Shown here: one piece after another, positions 7,852 to 16,922 of the stretch
How the letters are laid out: every line of letters begins with the position of its first letter
Numbering within the stretch: position 1 is the first letter of the stretch
Source of the DNA: Burkholderiales bacterium
Lineage (GTDB): Bacteria > Pseudomonadota > Gammaproteobacteria > Burkholderiales > Usitatibacteraceae
Assembly: GCA_025350945.1 (NCBI GenBank)
Contig: JANXWW010000286.1
Coordinates: 1-23,091 of the forward strand
Reading direction: 5' to 3'
Length of the DNA: 23,091 nucleotides
Translations under genes and position numbers: made by a program
The notes under the pieces: model-generated
What the model saw: the letters and a program-made list of their open reading frames with translations, nothing else
What the model was told of the DNA's origin: nothing
Databases searched by the model: none

Positions 7852-8987
7852 GCGCGTTGCAGTAAAGGACGTAACGCATCTCTCACCCGCGCTGCATTAT
7901 CCACTGCAAGGGAAGCATGGATTTCGCCAAACCGTTCGCGCAATCGCGTCGCAGCATCGCGATGTTTCAGCCAATTACCCAACGCGTGCGCCAGATTTTC
8001 CGGCGTTGCATCATCTTGCAGTAACTCGGGCACCAACCATTCGCCCGCCAAAATATTAGGCAAGCCCACATACGGCAGATATGCTTTTCGCTTCATGATG
8101 CGATAAGTGGTGGGCGACATGCGATATGCAATCACATGCGGGCAGCGCAACATCGCCGCCTCAAGCGTGGCGGTGCCGCTGGCGACCAGGGCAACATCGG
8201 CCGCCGCAAGGGCTAAATTGGCATGCCCAAATAAAATCTGGATCGGCAAATCCTGCGCGTTAAGCCGATAACGCGCAGTGTCGAATTGCTCCCGCGTTTC
8301 GCGAGTGGCAAGCGGCACCACAAAACGTGCGGACGGGTAGTGCTCCAGCAACTCGCGCGCGGTGTCAATAAATAATTCTGCGTGATAATCGAGCTCGGTC
8401 TGGCGCGAGCCAGGCAGCAAGGCGACGATTAAATCAGTGGCACCCAGACGCAGTTGCTCACGGGCATTATCGCGTTGCGGCGTCTGCGGAATTGCATCCG
8501 CAGTGGGGTGTCCCACATAGGCTGCGGCAATGCCCTCACGCTCGTAAATGGCGGGCTCAAACGGGAAGATGGTCAACATTTGATCAATGCTGCCCCTGAT
8601 TTTTTTGATGCGCTCGCCACGCCACGCCCAGATGGACGGGCTCACATAATGCACGGTGGGAATGCCAGCGACTTTCAACGCGCGCTCAAGGCCTAAATTA
8701 AAATCAGGCGCATCAATGCCGATAAATAGTGCGGGCCGCTCCTTGAGCAAACGCTCGCGTAGGCCATTGCGAATACCCACCAGCTCGCGATAGCGTCGCA
8801 ACACCTCCACATAGCCGCGCACCGCGAGTTTTTCCATCGAGTACCACGAGGTGGCACCTTCGGATTGCATTCGCGGGCCCGCGATGCCGACAAATTCCAG
8901 ATCCGGATATTCCACCTTCAAAGCCTTAATCAACTGCGCGCCCAAAATGTCGCCCGACGCTTCGCCCGCAACGATGCCAATTTTCAT
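7848..8987 (-). CDS. lpxB: Lipid-A-disaccharide synthase
   Basis: Membrane-associated GT19 glycosyltransferase of 379 residues that condenses UDP-2,3-diacylglucosamine with lipid X to form the lipid A disaccharide. The N-terminal GEASGDILGAQLI loop, SPSIWAWRGERIKKI, LPGSRQTE and VASGTATLEAA, then PHVIAYRMSP, all match the family. The ATG at 8987 lies six bases after the lpxA stop, and the 3' end overlaps rnhB by four bases. It works directly with LpxA and LpxD, encoded just upstream in the same transcript. Confidence 0.97.
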   Translation of the reverse strand: MKIGIVAGEASGDILGAQLIKALKVEYPDLEFVGIAGPRMQSEGATSWYSMEKLAVRGYVEVLRRYRELVGIRNGLRERLLKERPALFIGIDAPDFNLGLERALKVAGIPTVHYVSPSIWAWRGERIKKIRGSIDQMLTIFPFEPAIYEREGIAAAYVGHPTADAIPQTPQRDNAREQLRLGATDLIVALLPGSRQTELDYHAELFIDTARELLEHYPSARFVVPLATRETREQFDTARYRLNAQDLPIQILFGHANLALAAADVALVASGTATLEAAMLRCPHVIAYRMSPTTYRIMKRKAYLPYVGLPNILAGEWLVPELLQDDATPENLAHALGNWLKHRDAATRLRERFGEIHASLAVDNAARVRDALRPLLQRA

Positions 8988-8993
8988 ACTGAA

Positions 8994-9785
8994 TTAGCGG
9001 ACGATGCCACGCGTACTCCGATTCAGGAATTCAGTCAGCACGTGAACTTCGGGTGCGTTTAAAGCTTCCGTTTCAAGCGCTGCTTTAGCTTCGGCAAATG
9101 TCAAACCACTGCGATACAAAATTTTATAAGCCCGCTTGAGATGCGCAATTTGCTCGGGCGAATATCCGCGCCGCTTCAAGCCTTCGCTATTGACGCCCAC
9201 CGCGGCGAGCGGATTGCCGCCTACGGTGACATAGGGCGGAATATCCATCAGTACGACACTGGATACGCCGCACATCGCATGCGCACCGATCTTTACAAAC
9301 TGATGTACGCCGGTAAAGCCGCCCAGTGTTGCCCAATCACCGACCTGCACATGACCCGCAAGCTGTGTGCAATTGGCAATCGTGGTGTTATTGCCGACCA
9401 CGCAATCATGCGCAATGTGGACATAGGCCATCAGCCAATTATCGTTGCCAATGTGGGTGGTACCCGTATCCTGAATCGTGCCGCGATTAAAGCTACAGTA
9501 TTCGCGAATCGTATTGCGGTCACCGATTTCAAGTCGTGTGGGTTCGTTGTTATATTTTTTGTCCTGGTTAGCTTCGCCCAACGAGACAAAATGGAAGATA
9601 CGATTATCTGCACCAATGCGTGTGCGGCCCGTGATGACGCAATGATGGCCCACGCTCGTGTTGTCACCGATCTCGACATCACCATCAATCACACTGTAGG
9701 CACCCACTGAAACGTTATTACCCAGCTTGGCGCGCGCGTCAACAATCGCGGACGGATGAATCAATGAAATATGAGCCGCCTGCAT
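8994..9785 (-). CDS. lpxA: UDP-N-acetylglucosamine acyltransferase
   Basis: First enzyme of lipid A synthesis: it transfers a hydroxyacyl chain from ACP to the 3-OH of UDP-GlcNAc. The 263 residues fold as a left-handed beta-helix, seen as repeated hexapeptides (I/V-G-D/A-N pattern) through about residue 190, followed by a helical C-terminus. His126 in HIAHDCVVGNN corresponds to the catalytic base of the family. ATG at 9785 shares its first base with the fabZ stop (TAATG). It is preferred over an upstream GTG at 9827 that would lie inside fabZ and add 14 non-family residues. Confidence 0.97.
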   Translation of the reverse strand: MQAAHISLIHPSAIVDARAKLGNNVSVGAYSVIDGDVEIGDNTSVGHHCVITGRTRIGADNRIFHFVSLGEANQDKKYNNEPTRLEIGDRNTIREYCSFNRGTIQDTGTTHIGNDNWLMAYVHIAHDCVVGNNTTIANCTQLAGHVQVGDWATLGGFTGVHQFVKIGAHAMCGVSSVVLMDIPPYVTVGGNPLAAVGVNSEGLKRRGYSPEQIAHLKRAYKILYRSGLTFAEAKAALETEALNAPEVHVLTEFLNRSTRGIVR

Positions 9786-10231
9786 TATGCAATTGACCGT
9801 TTCGTACACAACAACCCCGCCTCGCACGCAAGTGCATCGCCCACATGCGCCTGTACGGCGAATTTCACCACGCCACGTCTTTCGACCAAAATTTTTGCCG
9901 TCATCGTCAGCATATCGCCCGGCACCACAGGCCGTTTAAAACGTGCATCATCAATGCCTGCAAGGTAAACCACGGTTTTGTCGTCACGTTTTTCGCCTGC
10001 ACTTTTCATGGCCAATAACGCTGCAGTCTGAGCCAGCGCCTCGATAATCAACACGCCCGGCATTACCGCATAGTGTGGAAAATGGCCTTGAAAAAACGGC
10101 TCGTTGACCGATACATTTTTGATCGCTTTGATATGTTCGTTCGGTATCAATTCAATCACACGATCCACCAGCAAAAACGGATATCGATGCGGCAGATATT
10201 CCTTGATCTCATCACTTTGCATCACGGTCAT
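9785..10231 (-). CDS. fabZ: 3-hydroxyacyl-ACP dehydratase FabZ
   Basis: Hot-dog-fold dehydratase of type II fatty acid synthesis, 148 residues. The active-site pair is visible as His50 in QGHFP and Glu64 in VLIIEALAQ. The N-terminal YLPHRYPFLLVDRV is diagnostic. ATG at 10231 follows GGGAG about eight bases upstream, a site that overlaps the end of lpxD. Only three bases separate the two genes. Between lpxD and lpxA it ties supply of the acyl chain to lipid A synthesis, the usual proteobacterial arrangement. Confidence 0.97.
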   Translation of the reverse strand: MTVMQSDEIKEYLPHRYPFLLVDRVIELIPNEHIKAIKNVSVNEPFFQGHFPHYAVMPGVLIIEALAQTAALLAMKSAGEKRDDKTVVYLAGIDDARFKRPVVPGDMLTMTAKILVERRGVVKFAVQAHVGDALACEAGLLCTKRSIA

Positions 10232-10234
10232 TGT

Positions 10235-11263
10235 TTATTCTCCCTCTTCTATTTTATTCGAGCCAAACTTGATTTTATCCGCCATCAAATCCAGTCTGCG
10301 TAAATGCACGGCGTTTTTAAGCCATTCACGATGCGGCATCAATGGTGTGCCTGATGTGTAAGTGCCGGCTTTAAAAATGGATTTGGTCACCAGTGTCATC
10401 GCCGAGATAACAACATCATCACTAATGGTGAGATGACCAACAATGCCCGCCTTGCCGCCGATCATGACGCGCTTGCCAATTTTAGTGCTGCCCGCAATAC
10501 CGACACAGCCTGAAATTACGGTGTGATCGCCAATCACGCAATTATGGCCAACCTGAATCTGGTTATCGAGCTTTACGTCATTGCCAATCACGGTGTCGTC
10601 CATCGCACCGCGATCAATGGTGGTATTGGCGCCGATTTCGACATCATCACCAATGAGCACGCGCCCGGTTTGTGGAATCTTTTGCCACTGGCCGTGGCCT
10701 TGGTTGAAATCAGGCGCAAACCCGAAACCATCTGCGCCGATAACAACGCCCGCGTGAATAAGATTGCGCGCACCAATCCGGCAATGTTCATACACCGTAA
10801 CGCGCGCGATAAGATGTGTGCCGTTGCCAATGGCTACATTATTGCCAATGACTGAGCCCGCACCCACGCGCACGTTTTCGCCGATCACAACATCATCGCC
10901 AATAGAGACAAATTCGGCAATCGAGGCACTCGCGGCCACACGTGCGGTCGCACTGACCACTGCGGATGCATGAACACCCGGCGCGAATGAAATCGATGGA
11001 GAAAACAATTGTGCGACTCTTGCAAAATATGCGTATGGATTGCTCACAATGAGCCGTGGCTTGGTCGTCGCATCGCACTCTTTCTCGCTTAATATCACCG
11101 CACCGGCAAGAGTGACCGCAAGGGCAGCGCGATATTTTGGATTGGCCAAAAATGTAATCTCAGATTCAGTCGCGCGCTCGATTGTGCCGACACCCATTAA
11201 TGGACGTGTGACCTCGCCCAAACATTCACCGCCAAATTTTAGTTGCAGATCGCGTAACAGCAT
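10235..11263 (-). CDS. lpxD: UDP-3-O-acylglucosamine N-acyltransferase
   Basis: Third lipid A enzyme: it N-acylates UDP-3-O-acylglucosamine. At 342 residues it has normal length. It consists of an N-terminal uridine-binding domain (about 1-100, with TFLANPKY), a left-handed beta-helix of hexapeptide repeats (about 105-300) and a C-terminal helix. The catalytic histidine lies in QIQVGHNCVIGDH. The ATG at 11263 has no strong ribosome binding site. The gene follows a strong terminator, so the lpxD-to-rnhB unit probably starts from its own promoter in the 55 bases between 11264 and 11318, where only a weak TTGGTA-N17-TTTATA candidate is seen. Confidence 0.96.
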   Translation of the reverse strand: MLLRDLQLKFGGECLGEVTRPLMGVGTIERATESEITFLANPKYRAALAVTLAGAVILSEKECDATTKPRLIVSNPYAYFARVAQLFSPSISFAPGVHASAVVSATARVAASASIAEFVSIGDDVVIGENVRVGAGSVIGNNVAIGNGTHLIARVTVYEHCRIGARNLIHAGVVIGADGFGFAPDFNQGHGQWQKIPQTGRVLIGDDVEIGANTTIDRGAMDDTVIGNDVKLDNQIQVGHNCVIGDHTVISGCVGIAGSTKIGKRVMIGGKAGIVGHLTISDDVVISAMTLVTKSIFKAGTYTSGTPLMPHREWLKNAVHLRRLDLMADKIKFGSNKIEEGE

Positions 11264-11290
11264 ATTAGTATTTTCGCACGGCGCATGCGC

Positions 11291-11319
11291 TATAAATTAA
11301 ACAATGTCGGGCATACCAA
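11291..11319 (-). promoter_or_regulatory. Weak candidate promoter for lpxD unit
   Basis: TTGGTA (11319-11314) and TTTATA (11296-11291) on the minus strand are 17 bases apart, directly after the skp terminator. Only three of six -10 bases match the consensus. It is listed because the terminator upstream implies a promoter somewhere in this short gap. Confidence 0.25.
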
Positions 11320-11356
11320 AAAAAACGGCCTTTCTGTTTCGAGAAGGCCGTTTTTT
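11318..11356 (-). terminator. Strong intrinsic terminator between skp and lpxD
   Basis: AAGGCCG (11344-11350) pairs with CGGCCTT (11326-11332), extended by A/T pairs at the base, and runs into eight T on the minus strand (11325-11318). It starts 16 bases after the skp stop. The flanking A-run also makes it work in the other direction. It divides the long cluster into two transcription units or at least lowers read-through into lpxD. Confidence 0.88.
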
Positions 11357-11372
11357 AGTATTCGGTGGTTGT

Positions 11373-11891
11373 TTACTTATCTGCCAGCGCTTTAATCACC
11401 TTGTCGGTGATGTCAATTCGCGGACTCACAAATACAGCATCCTGCAAAATCAGGTCAAATTTTTCTTTGTCCGCAATTTCTGAAATCGCCTTTTGCGCGA
11501 GTTCCTGAATGGATGCCAACTCTTCGTTCTGGCGCAAAGTACGGTCTTCGCGAATCTCGCGCTGCATACGCTGGAAATCGCGCGTCAGTTGTGCGATTTG
11601 GCGCTCTTTGGCAACACGATCTGCTTCCGGCATCGTCACGCCTTCTTTTTGCAGCGAGGTTTCCAGATCACGGCCTTGCTTCTGCATCCGATCCAGTTCA
11701 GCTCGGCGTGCGGCAAACTCTTTATCCAGACGGCCTTGGGAGCGCTTGGCAGGCGCTGATTCACGCAGCAAACGCTCCTGATTGACGATGCCGATTTTGA
11801 GTTCCACAGCGCTCGCGATGGTTGACTTGCCCATCACCAACGCGGCCATAAAGAAAATCAACCTCAGCAAATTTTTATTCAAAATACCCAT
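11373..11891 (-). CDS. skp: Periplasmic chaperone Skp/OmpH
   Basis: Trimeric periplasmic chaperone that holds unfolded outer-membrane proteins on their way to BamA. It has 172 residues from the ATG at 11891. Residues 1-28 are a signal peptide ending in IASA; the mature part begins with the typical VELKIGIVNQERLL strand. A long charged coiled-coil region (about 45-125, with AARRAELDRMQKQGRDLE and many Arg/Glu/Gln) forms the tentacles, and the C-terminal strand FDLILQDAVFVSPRIDITD completes the body. A GTG at 11900 would add three residues and is possible. It lies 52 bases after bamA, the usual partner. Confidence 0.93.
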   Translation of the reverse strand: MGILNKNLLRLIFFMAALVMGKSTIASAVELKIGIVNQERLLRESAPAKRSQGRLDKEFAARRAELDRMQKQGRDLETSLQKEGVTMPEADRVAKERQIAQLTRDFQRMQREIREDRTLRQNEELASIQELAQKAISEIADKEKFDLILQDAVFVSPRIDITDKVIKALADK

Positions 11892-11943
11892 CTTCTTCAC
11901 CCTAATGACGTTCGCTACTTTGCTGATGTTACGGCAACTAATT

Positions 11944-14295
11944 CTAAAAAGCTCTGCCCAGCAAGAATTGAAAACGTTCCACTTTATCGTCAGGCTCTTT
12001 CTTGAGCGGCTTCGCCAAACTGAATTTTAGCGGACCCACTGGCGAGAACCAGCTTACTGCAACGCCGAGAGAAGAACGCATATCCTTGAAAGTAATTTTC
12101 TCTTTGCCACCGTACACGTTACCAATATCGTAGAAAGCAGACAATCGCACCGATTTATCGGTCTTCACGCCGGGCAGCGGGAATAGCAATTCTATGTTGC
12201 TCACGAATCGCTTGTTGCCGCCGACAAAATCACCGTTGGCATCGCGGGGACCGAGTGAATTTGACTGGAAGCCACGTATGGAATCCACGCCGCCCGCATA
12301 AAAGTTTTTAAAGAACGGCAAAGGTTTGCCGCCATAACCCGCGCCCGCACCGAGTTCACTATTCAAGCTCAGCACAATGGGGCCCCACACCGGTCGCAAA
12401 TATTGTACTTTCGCCTGACCGCGAACGTACTTGATATCGCCGCCGGGCAGGCCCGCTTCACCGCCGACTTCAATCAGATACCCACGCGAGGGAAAATAGA
12501 TGCTGTCACGCGTATCGCGAGAATAACCGAGCGCACCGCGGACAGTGTTGCTCTTGGCGCCGTATGTGTTGGCGTAATCTATAAAACGCTGCGGACTGGC
12601 GGCATCTAACTGTAGATTGGTATTCTCCAAACCCAAGCCAAAGTTGATCGAATCATATTCTGTTACCGGTACTCCGAAACGCACACCTACACCGGTGGTG
12701 GTGGATTTGTATTCGCCCGTCAGTAACGATGCCGTATTGAGATTGCGGCGATAGACATCGAAACCGCGGGAAATTCCGTCGGCCGTCCAGTAAGGATTCA
12801 AGTAGGACACCTGATAAATCTTGCTAACGCGGCTATTGTTGACCGTAAATGAAAGCTGATTGCCGCTACCAAAAATATTGGCCTGCGACACCGATGCAGA
12901 CACGGTTACCTTGTCACTTTGCGAATAGCCCACACCAAACTGCAAACTGCCGGTGTTGCGCTCTTTCACGCTGATGTTCAGATCCACCTGATCGTTGGTG
13001 CCGGGAACGGGTGGCGATTCAACCGTGATGTCTTCAAAGAAACCGGTTCGCTCAAGGCGTTCTTTGGAGCGGTTAATTTTCTCAATTGAATACCAGCCGG
13101 ATTCCAACTGGCGCAGCTCGCGACGCACCACTTCATCTCGCGTGCGCGAGTTGCCCTGCACATTGATGCGGCGCACGTAAACGCGCTTGCCGGGATCAAC
13201 GAAAAATGTGAACGTCGCGGTTTTCTTTTCACGGTCAGGCTCCGGCACCGGGTTAATATTGGCGAACGAATAACCGTCATTGCCGAGCCGATCCGTGATC
13301 TGCTTGACCGAATCCACGACTTTCTGGCGAGAGAATGTTTCACCCGCTTTAAACAATAACAGCGAGCGCATTTCATCTTCGGTAATTTTCAAATCACCTG
13401 AAAATTTAATATCCGCAATTTTGTATGGCGTGCCTTCGGTGATGTTGATCGTGATGTAAATTTTTTCTTTATCGGGCGTGATCGAGACCTGGGTGGAATC
13501 AACGGAAAACTCCAAGTAGCCGCGGTTCAGATAATACGATTTCAGCTTCTCCAAATCACCAGAGAGTTTTTGCTTGGAATATTGATCGTCTTTGGTGAAA
13601 AACGAGAACCATCCACCCGTGCTCAGTTCAAATTCCTTGAGCAGCGTGGATTCCGAAAATGCGCTGGCACCAATGATGTTGATGTCCACAATCTTCGACA
13701 CATCACCTTCTTCAATATTGAACGCCAGCGATACGCGATTACGCTCAATCGGCGTGACCGTCGCCGTCACCTTGGCCGAATAAAAGCCGCGGCTGGTGTA
13801 TTGGCGTTTAATTTCTTTTTCAGCACGATCCAGAATCGAGCGGTCAAAAATTTTCGCCTCCGATATACCAGCCTGCTTCAAGCCATCTTTCAGATTTTCT
13901 TTAGTGAATTCTTTCGAGCCGACAATTTCGATTTGCGAAATCGCAGGCCGTTCCACCACAAACACGACGAGCACATCATTTTCAACTTCCAGCCGAATAT
14001 CGGTGTAAAACGTCGTGGCATAAAGCGCCTTGATCGCGGCAGCCGCTTTGTCGTCATCCAACTGATCGCCGACTTTTACGGGCAAATAGCTGAATACGGT
14101 TCCGGCATCGGTACGCTGCACGCCCTCGACACGGATGTCTTTGATGACGAAAGGCTGAATCGCGAGTGCGGCGGCGGAGAACATTGCACCGATGGACGCA
14201 GCCAGAACTTTAATGAGTAATTTGGAAGGAGCACAGGGTTGACCAACACAGATAATAGTCTGCTGCGCACTAAGGGAATGAGGGCGAAAACGCAT
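11944..14295 (-). CDS. bamA: Outer membrane protein assembly factor BamA
   Basis: Central beta-barrel of the BAM complex, 783 residues. A signal peptide ends near residue 45 (SAAALA), longer than usual because about 25 polar residues precede the hydrophobic core. Five POTRA domains follow (from FVIKDIRVEG, about 47-445), then the 16-strand barrel ending in LLGRAF with terminal Phe. The loop-6 motif SIRGF is present, as needed for function in this family. The ATG at 14295 follows AAGG; a TTG directly before it adds one codon. It is placed between rseP and skp, as in most proteobacteria. Confidence 0.97.
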   Translation of the reverse strand: MRFRPHSLSAQQTIICVGQPCAPSKLLIKVLAASIGAMFSAAALAIQPFVIKDIRVEGVQRTDAGTVFSYLPVKVGDQLDDDKAAAAIKALYATTFYTDIRLEVENDVLVVFVVERPAISQIEIVGSKEFTKENLKDGLKQAGISEAKIFDRSILDRAEKEIKRQYTSRGFYSAKVTATVTPIERNRVSLAFNIEEGDVSKIVDINIIGASAFSESTLLKEFELSTGGWFSFFTKDDQYSKQKLSGDLEKLKSYYLNRGYLEFSVDSTQVSITPDKEKIYITINITEGTPYKIADIKFSGDLKITEDEMRSLLLFKAGETFSRQKVVDSVKQITDRLGNDGYSFANINPVPEPDREKKTATFTFFVDPGKRVYVRRINVQGNSRTRDEVVRRELRQLESGWYSIEKINRSKERLERTGFFEDITVESPPVPGTNDQVDLNISVKERNTGSLQFGVGYSQSDKVTVSASVSQANIFGSGNQLSFTVNNSRVSKIYQVSYLNPYWTADGISRGFDVYRRNLNTASLLTGEYKSTTTGVGVRFGVPVTEYDSINFGLGLENTNLQLDAASPQRFIDYANTYGAKSNTVRGALGYSRDTRDSIYFPSRGYLIEVGGEAGLPGGDIKYVRGQAKVQYLRPVWGPIVLSLNSELGAGAGYGGKPLPFFKNFYAGGVDSIRGFQSNSLGPRDANGDFVGGNKRFVSNIELLFPLPGVKTDKSVRLSAFYDIGNVYGGKEKITFKDMRSSLGVAVSWFSPVGPLKFSLAKPLKKEPDDKVERFQFLLGRAF

Positions 14296-14348
14296 CAATA
14301 AGTAACCTTGAAATTCTGAGGAAGGATTGCCGGAATGAGTAACAAAAC

Positions 14349-15713
14349 TTAACTGGCAACCAGGCGATGAATATCGTTATAAAAGGCAAACGCGGTCAGG
14401 GTTAACAACAGTGTCAGGCCAACCCGCTGGCCGATTTCAATGGTGCGCGTAGATACCGGGCTACCCTTGAAAATTTCAACCATATAATACATCAACTGTC
14501 CCCCATCCAAGACAGGGATGGGTAGCAGATTCAAGACACCCAGGCTGATGCTGATCAGCGCCAGGAAAGTAATGTAGGGAATCCAGCCCATCTGCGCGGA
14601 TTGGCCGGCATAATCGGCGATGGATACCGGGCCGGATAAGTTCTTCCACGACACTTCTCCGGTCAGCATCTTGCCCATCATGCGCAAGCTGAAGGCGGAC
14701 ATTTCCCAAACTTTACCCAGCGCGCGCGGGAGTGATTCGAAAACGCCGTAGCGAACCGTGGTGGAAAGTTTGTCGGCAGTGGCACGATCAATGGTGGGTG
14801 TGATGCCGATCCGCCCGATCGTTTTACCATTCGCCTCGACCTTGTCTGGTGTGATCGTCAACACGATTTCCTGGCCCGCGCGCATCAGTCTTAGCGCAAC
14901 CGGCTCGCCCGGACGGGATGAAATTTCTTTTACCAGGTCCTCCCACGACACGATGGACACACCCGCCGCAGAGATGGCCAGATCCTTAGGCTGAATACCC
15001 GCGCGGGCGGCGGGACTGTTCGGCTGAATGGCATCAAATTGCGGTGCAACTTTCAGACGGTAGGCGTTAAGCCCTAACTTGCCGAGAAAATCTTTTTCCA
15101 GATCTTCTTTTGTCAATTCCTGCATGCTGAATTGCAAGGTGCGAATTTTATCCGCCGCATTTGTCACCTCAATGACGGCAACATCGCGCTTCGCCGCATG
15201 CTCTACCAACATCAAACGCGCATCGCTCCACGTCTGAATTTCGTTGCCGTCAATTTTAGTGATGAGATCGAAATCTGCGAAGCCTGCTTTTGCTGCCGCA
15301 CTGGCAGGCGTGGGTGACGCCACGTACGGCTTGGTGCCGGGCAGGCCGGTGACGAATAGCGCCCAATAAAAAAATGTGGCCAATATAAAGTTTGCCGCTG
15401 GCCCGGCACTCACGATAAAAATTCGCTGCCAGACATTTTTATTGTTGAACGCACGCGCCCGATCTTGCGGCTCGGCGCTGCCATCACGTTCATCAGCCAT
15501 TTTTACGTAGCCGCCCAGCGGTAGCGCTGCGATAATCCATTCAGTGCGATCAGGTCCAGCGTGTTTAACCAGGAGCGGCTTACCAAAACCAACCGAGAAT
15601 CGCAAAATCTTGACATCGCATATGCGCGCCGCCCAGTAATGGCCCAGCTCATGAAACGTCACCAAAATACCGATGGCAACCAGGAAAGCTAATACGGTGG
15701 TGATAAAAGTCAT
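14349..15713 (-). CDS. rseP: Site-2 zinc metalloprotease RseP
   Basis: Inner-membrane S2P protease of 454 residues that cleaves anti-sigma factors and remnant signal peptides. The first membrane segment carries the zinc site HELGH (His21, Glu22, His25). Two periplasmic PDZ domains span about 110-300. The third ligand is in LLPIPVLDGG near residue 400, followed by the last membrane helix. The ATG at 15713 lies five bases after the dxr stop. Since BamA and Skp follow directly, the outer-membrane stress protease and the assembly machinery are co-expressed. Confidence 0.96.
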   Translation of the reverse strand: MTFITTVLAFLVAIGILVTFHELGHYWAARICDVKILRFSVGFGKPLLVKHAGPDRTEWIIAALPLGGYVKMADERDGSAEPQDRARAFNNKNVWQRIFIVSAGPAANFILATFFYWALFVTGLPGTKPYVASPTPASAAAKAGFADFDLITKIDGNEIQTWSDARLMLVEHAAKRDVAVIEVTNAADKIRTLQFSMQELTKEDLEKDFLGKLGLNAYRLKVAPQFDAIQPNSPAARAGIQPKDLAISAAGVSIVSWEDLVKEISSRPGEPVALRLMRAGQEIVLTITPDKVEANGKTIGRIGITPTIDRATADKLSTTVRYGVFESLPRALGKVWEMSAFSLRMMGKMLTGEVSWKNLSGPVSIADYAGQSAQMGWIPYITFLALISISLGVLNLLPIPVLDGGQLMYYMVEIFKGSPVSTRTIEIGQRVGLTLLLTLTAFAFYNDIHRLVAS

Positions 15714-15718
15714 ATGCT

Positions 15719-16915
15719 TTAGAGTCTGGACAAGGTGCGACGTTCAATTAACTTTGTTTTAGTAGCCGTCCGCGCGTACGCATCAGCCACCAGAATCTCA
15801 TCAAGCGATGTTCCCTCCGTCACGCTGATCGTGGTCATCACCTCCTCAAGTAGCGACGCAATATCCACGAACGCCAACTGATGATGCAAAAACGCTTCCA
15901 CCGCAATTTCGTTGGCGGCATTAAGCTGCGCCGCCGCTGTGCCGCCGCGCCGCATGGCTTCATAAGCGAGACGCACGCAGGGGAAGCGCGCATCATCGAG
16001 CGCCTCAAACTCCAGCTTGCCTGCGCGCGCCAGATCGAGCATGGCCACACCTGCGTCGATGCGCTCTGGAAATCCCAGGCCATATGCAATCGGCGTGCGC
16101 ATATCCGGATTGCCCAATTGCGCGATCACTGAGCCATCCAGATATTCCACCATCGAATGAATAATGCTTTGCGGATGAATCACCACTTCAATCTGTTCTG
16201 GTTTCGCGTCGAACAGCCAGCGCGCTTCGATGACTTCCAGCCCCTTGTTCATCATGGTCGCGGAATCAACTGAAATCTTGCGGCCCATGACCCAGTTCGG
16301 ATGCGCACAGGCTTCATCGGGTGTGATGTTTTTTAGCTCACTTAACGCATGTTTGCGAAACGGCCCGCCGGATGCGGTGAGCGTAATTTTCTTAACGCCC
16401 ACTTTAAGCAAACCATCCGCATAATTGCGCGGCAGCGACTGAAAAATCGCATTGTGCTCGCTATCAATGGGCAGCAATGTTGCGCCGCCCTCTTTGACGG
16501 CATCCATAAATAATTGCCCGGCCATGACCAGCGCTTCTTTGTTGGCGAGCAGTACGCGCTTGCCTGCGCGCGCCGCGGCGAGTGACGGTGCCAAGCCCGC
16601 TGCGCCGACAATGGCGGCCATCACATAATCGGTATCGGTATGCGCGGCGATGGTTTCCAGCGCAGTCGCGCCAACCAAAACCTCCGTCTTGGCACCGAGT
16701 TCGCGAAGTCGTGTTTTAAGCTGCGCGGGTAAATCATTATTCGCAGGCAACACCGCATAGCGCGGCTGAAATTTTTTGCACTGTTGCGCCAATTCTTCGA
16801 CGCGCGAATGTGCGGATAACGCAAAAACTTCAAAGCGATCCGGATGACGTGCAATCACATCCAGCGTGGATGCACCGATGGAGCCAGTGGAGCCTAAGAT
16901 GGTAATTTTTTTCAT
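15719..16915 (-). CDS. dxr: 1-deoxy-D-xylulose 5-phosphate reductoisomerase
   Basis: Second enzyme of the MEP isoprenoid pathway, converting DXP to MEP with NADPH. At 398 residues it is full length. It shows the NADPH-binding ILGSTGSIGASTLDVI at the N-terminus, LLANKEALVMAG, the metal-binding PIDSEHNAIFQ, and SVDSATMMNKGLEVIEA. The ATG at 16915 lies seven bases after cdsA. Its product supplies prenyl precursors used by UppS, encoded two genes upstream. Confidence 0.98.
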   Translation of the reverse strand: MKKITILGSTGSIGASTLDVIARHPDRFEVFALSAHSRVEELAQQCKKFQPRYAVLPANNDLPAQLKTRLRELGAKTEVLVGATALETIAAHTDTDYVMAAIVGAAGLAPSLAAARAGKRVLLANKEALVMAGQLFMDAVKEGGATLLPIDSEHNAIFQSLPRNYADGLLKVGVKKITLTASGGPFRKHALSELKNITPDEACAHPNWVMGRKISVDSATMMNKGLEVIEARWLFDAKPEQIEVVIHPQSIIHSMVEYLDGSVIAQLGNPDMRTPIAYGLGFPERIDAGVAMLDLARAGKLEFEALDDARFPCVRLAYEAMRRGGTAAAQLNAANEIAVEAFLHHQLAFVDIASLLEEVMTTISVTEGTSLDEILVADAYARTATKTKLIERRTLSRL

Positions 16916-16922
16916 TCGTTTT

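Noticed and set aside
9141..9710. 189-residue open frame antisense to lpxA
   Set aside because: It is a shadow of the hexapeptide-repeat codons of lpxA and has no independent support.
11281..11290. GCGCATGCGC perfect palindrome upstream of lpxD
   Set aside because: Short GC palindromes like this occur by chance in such genomes, and no second copy or regulator context supports an operator.
13570..14220. 216-residue open frame antisense to bamA
   Set aside because: It mirrors the BamA POTRA coding region, has no family resemblance and no ribosome binding site.
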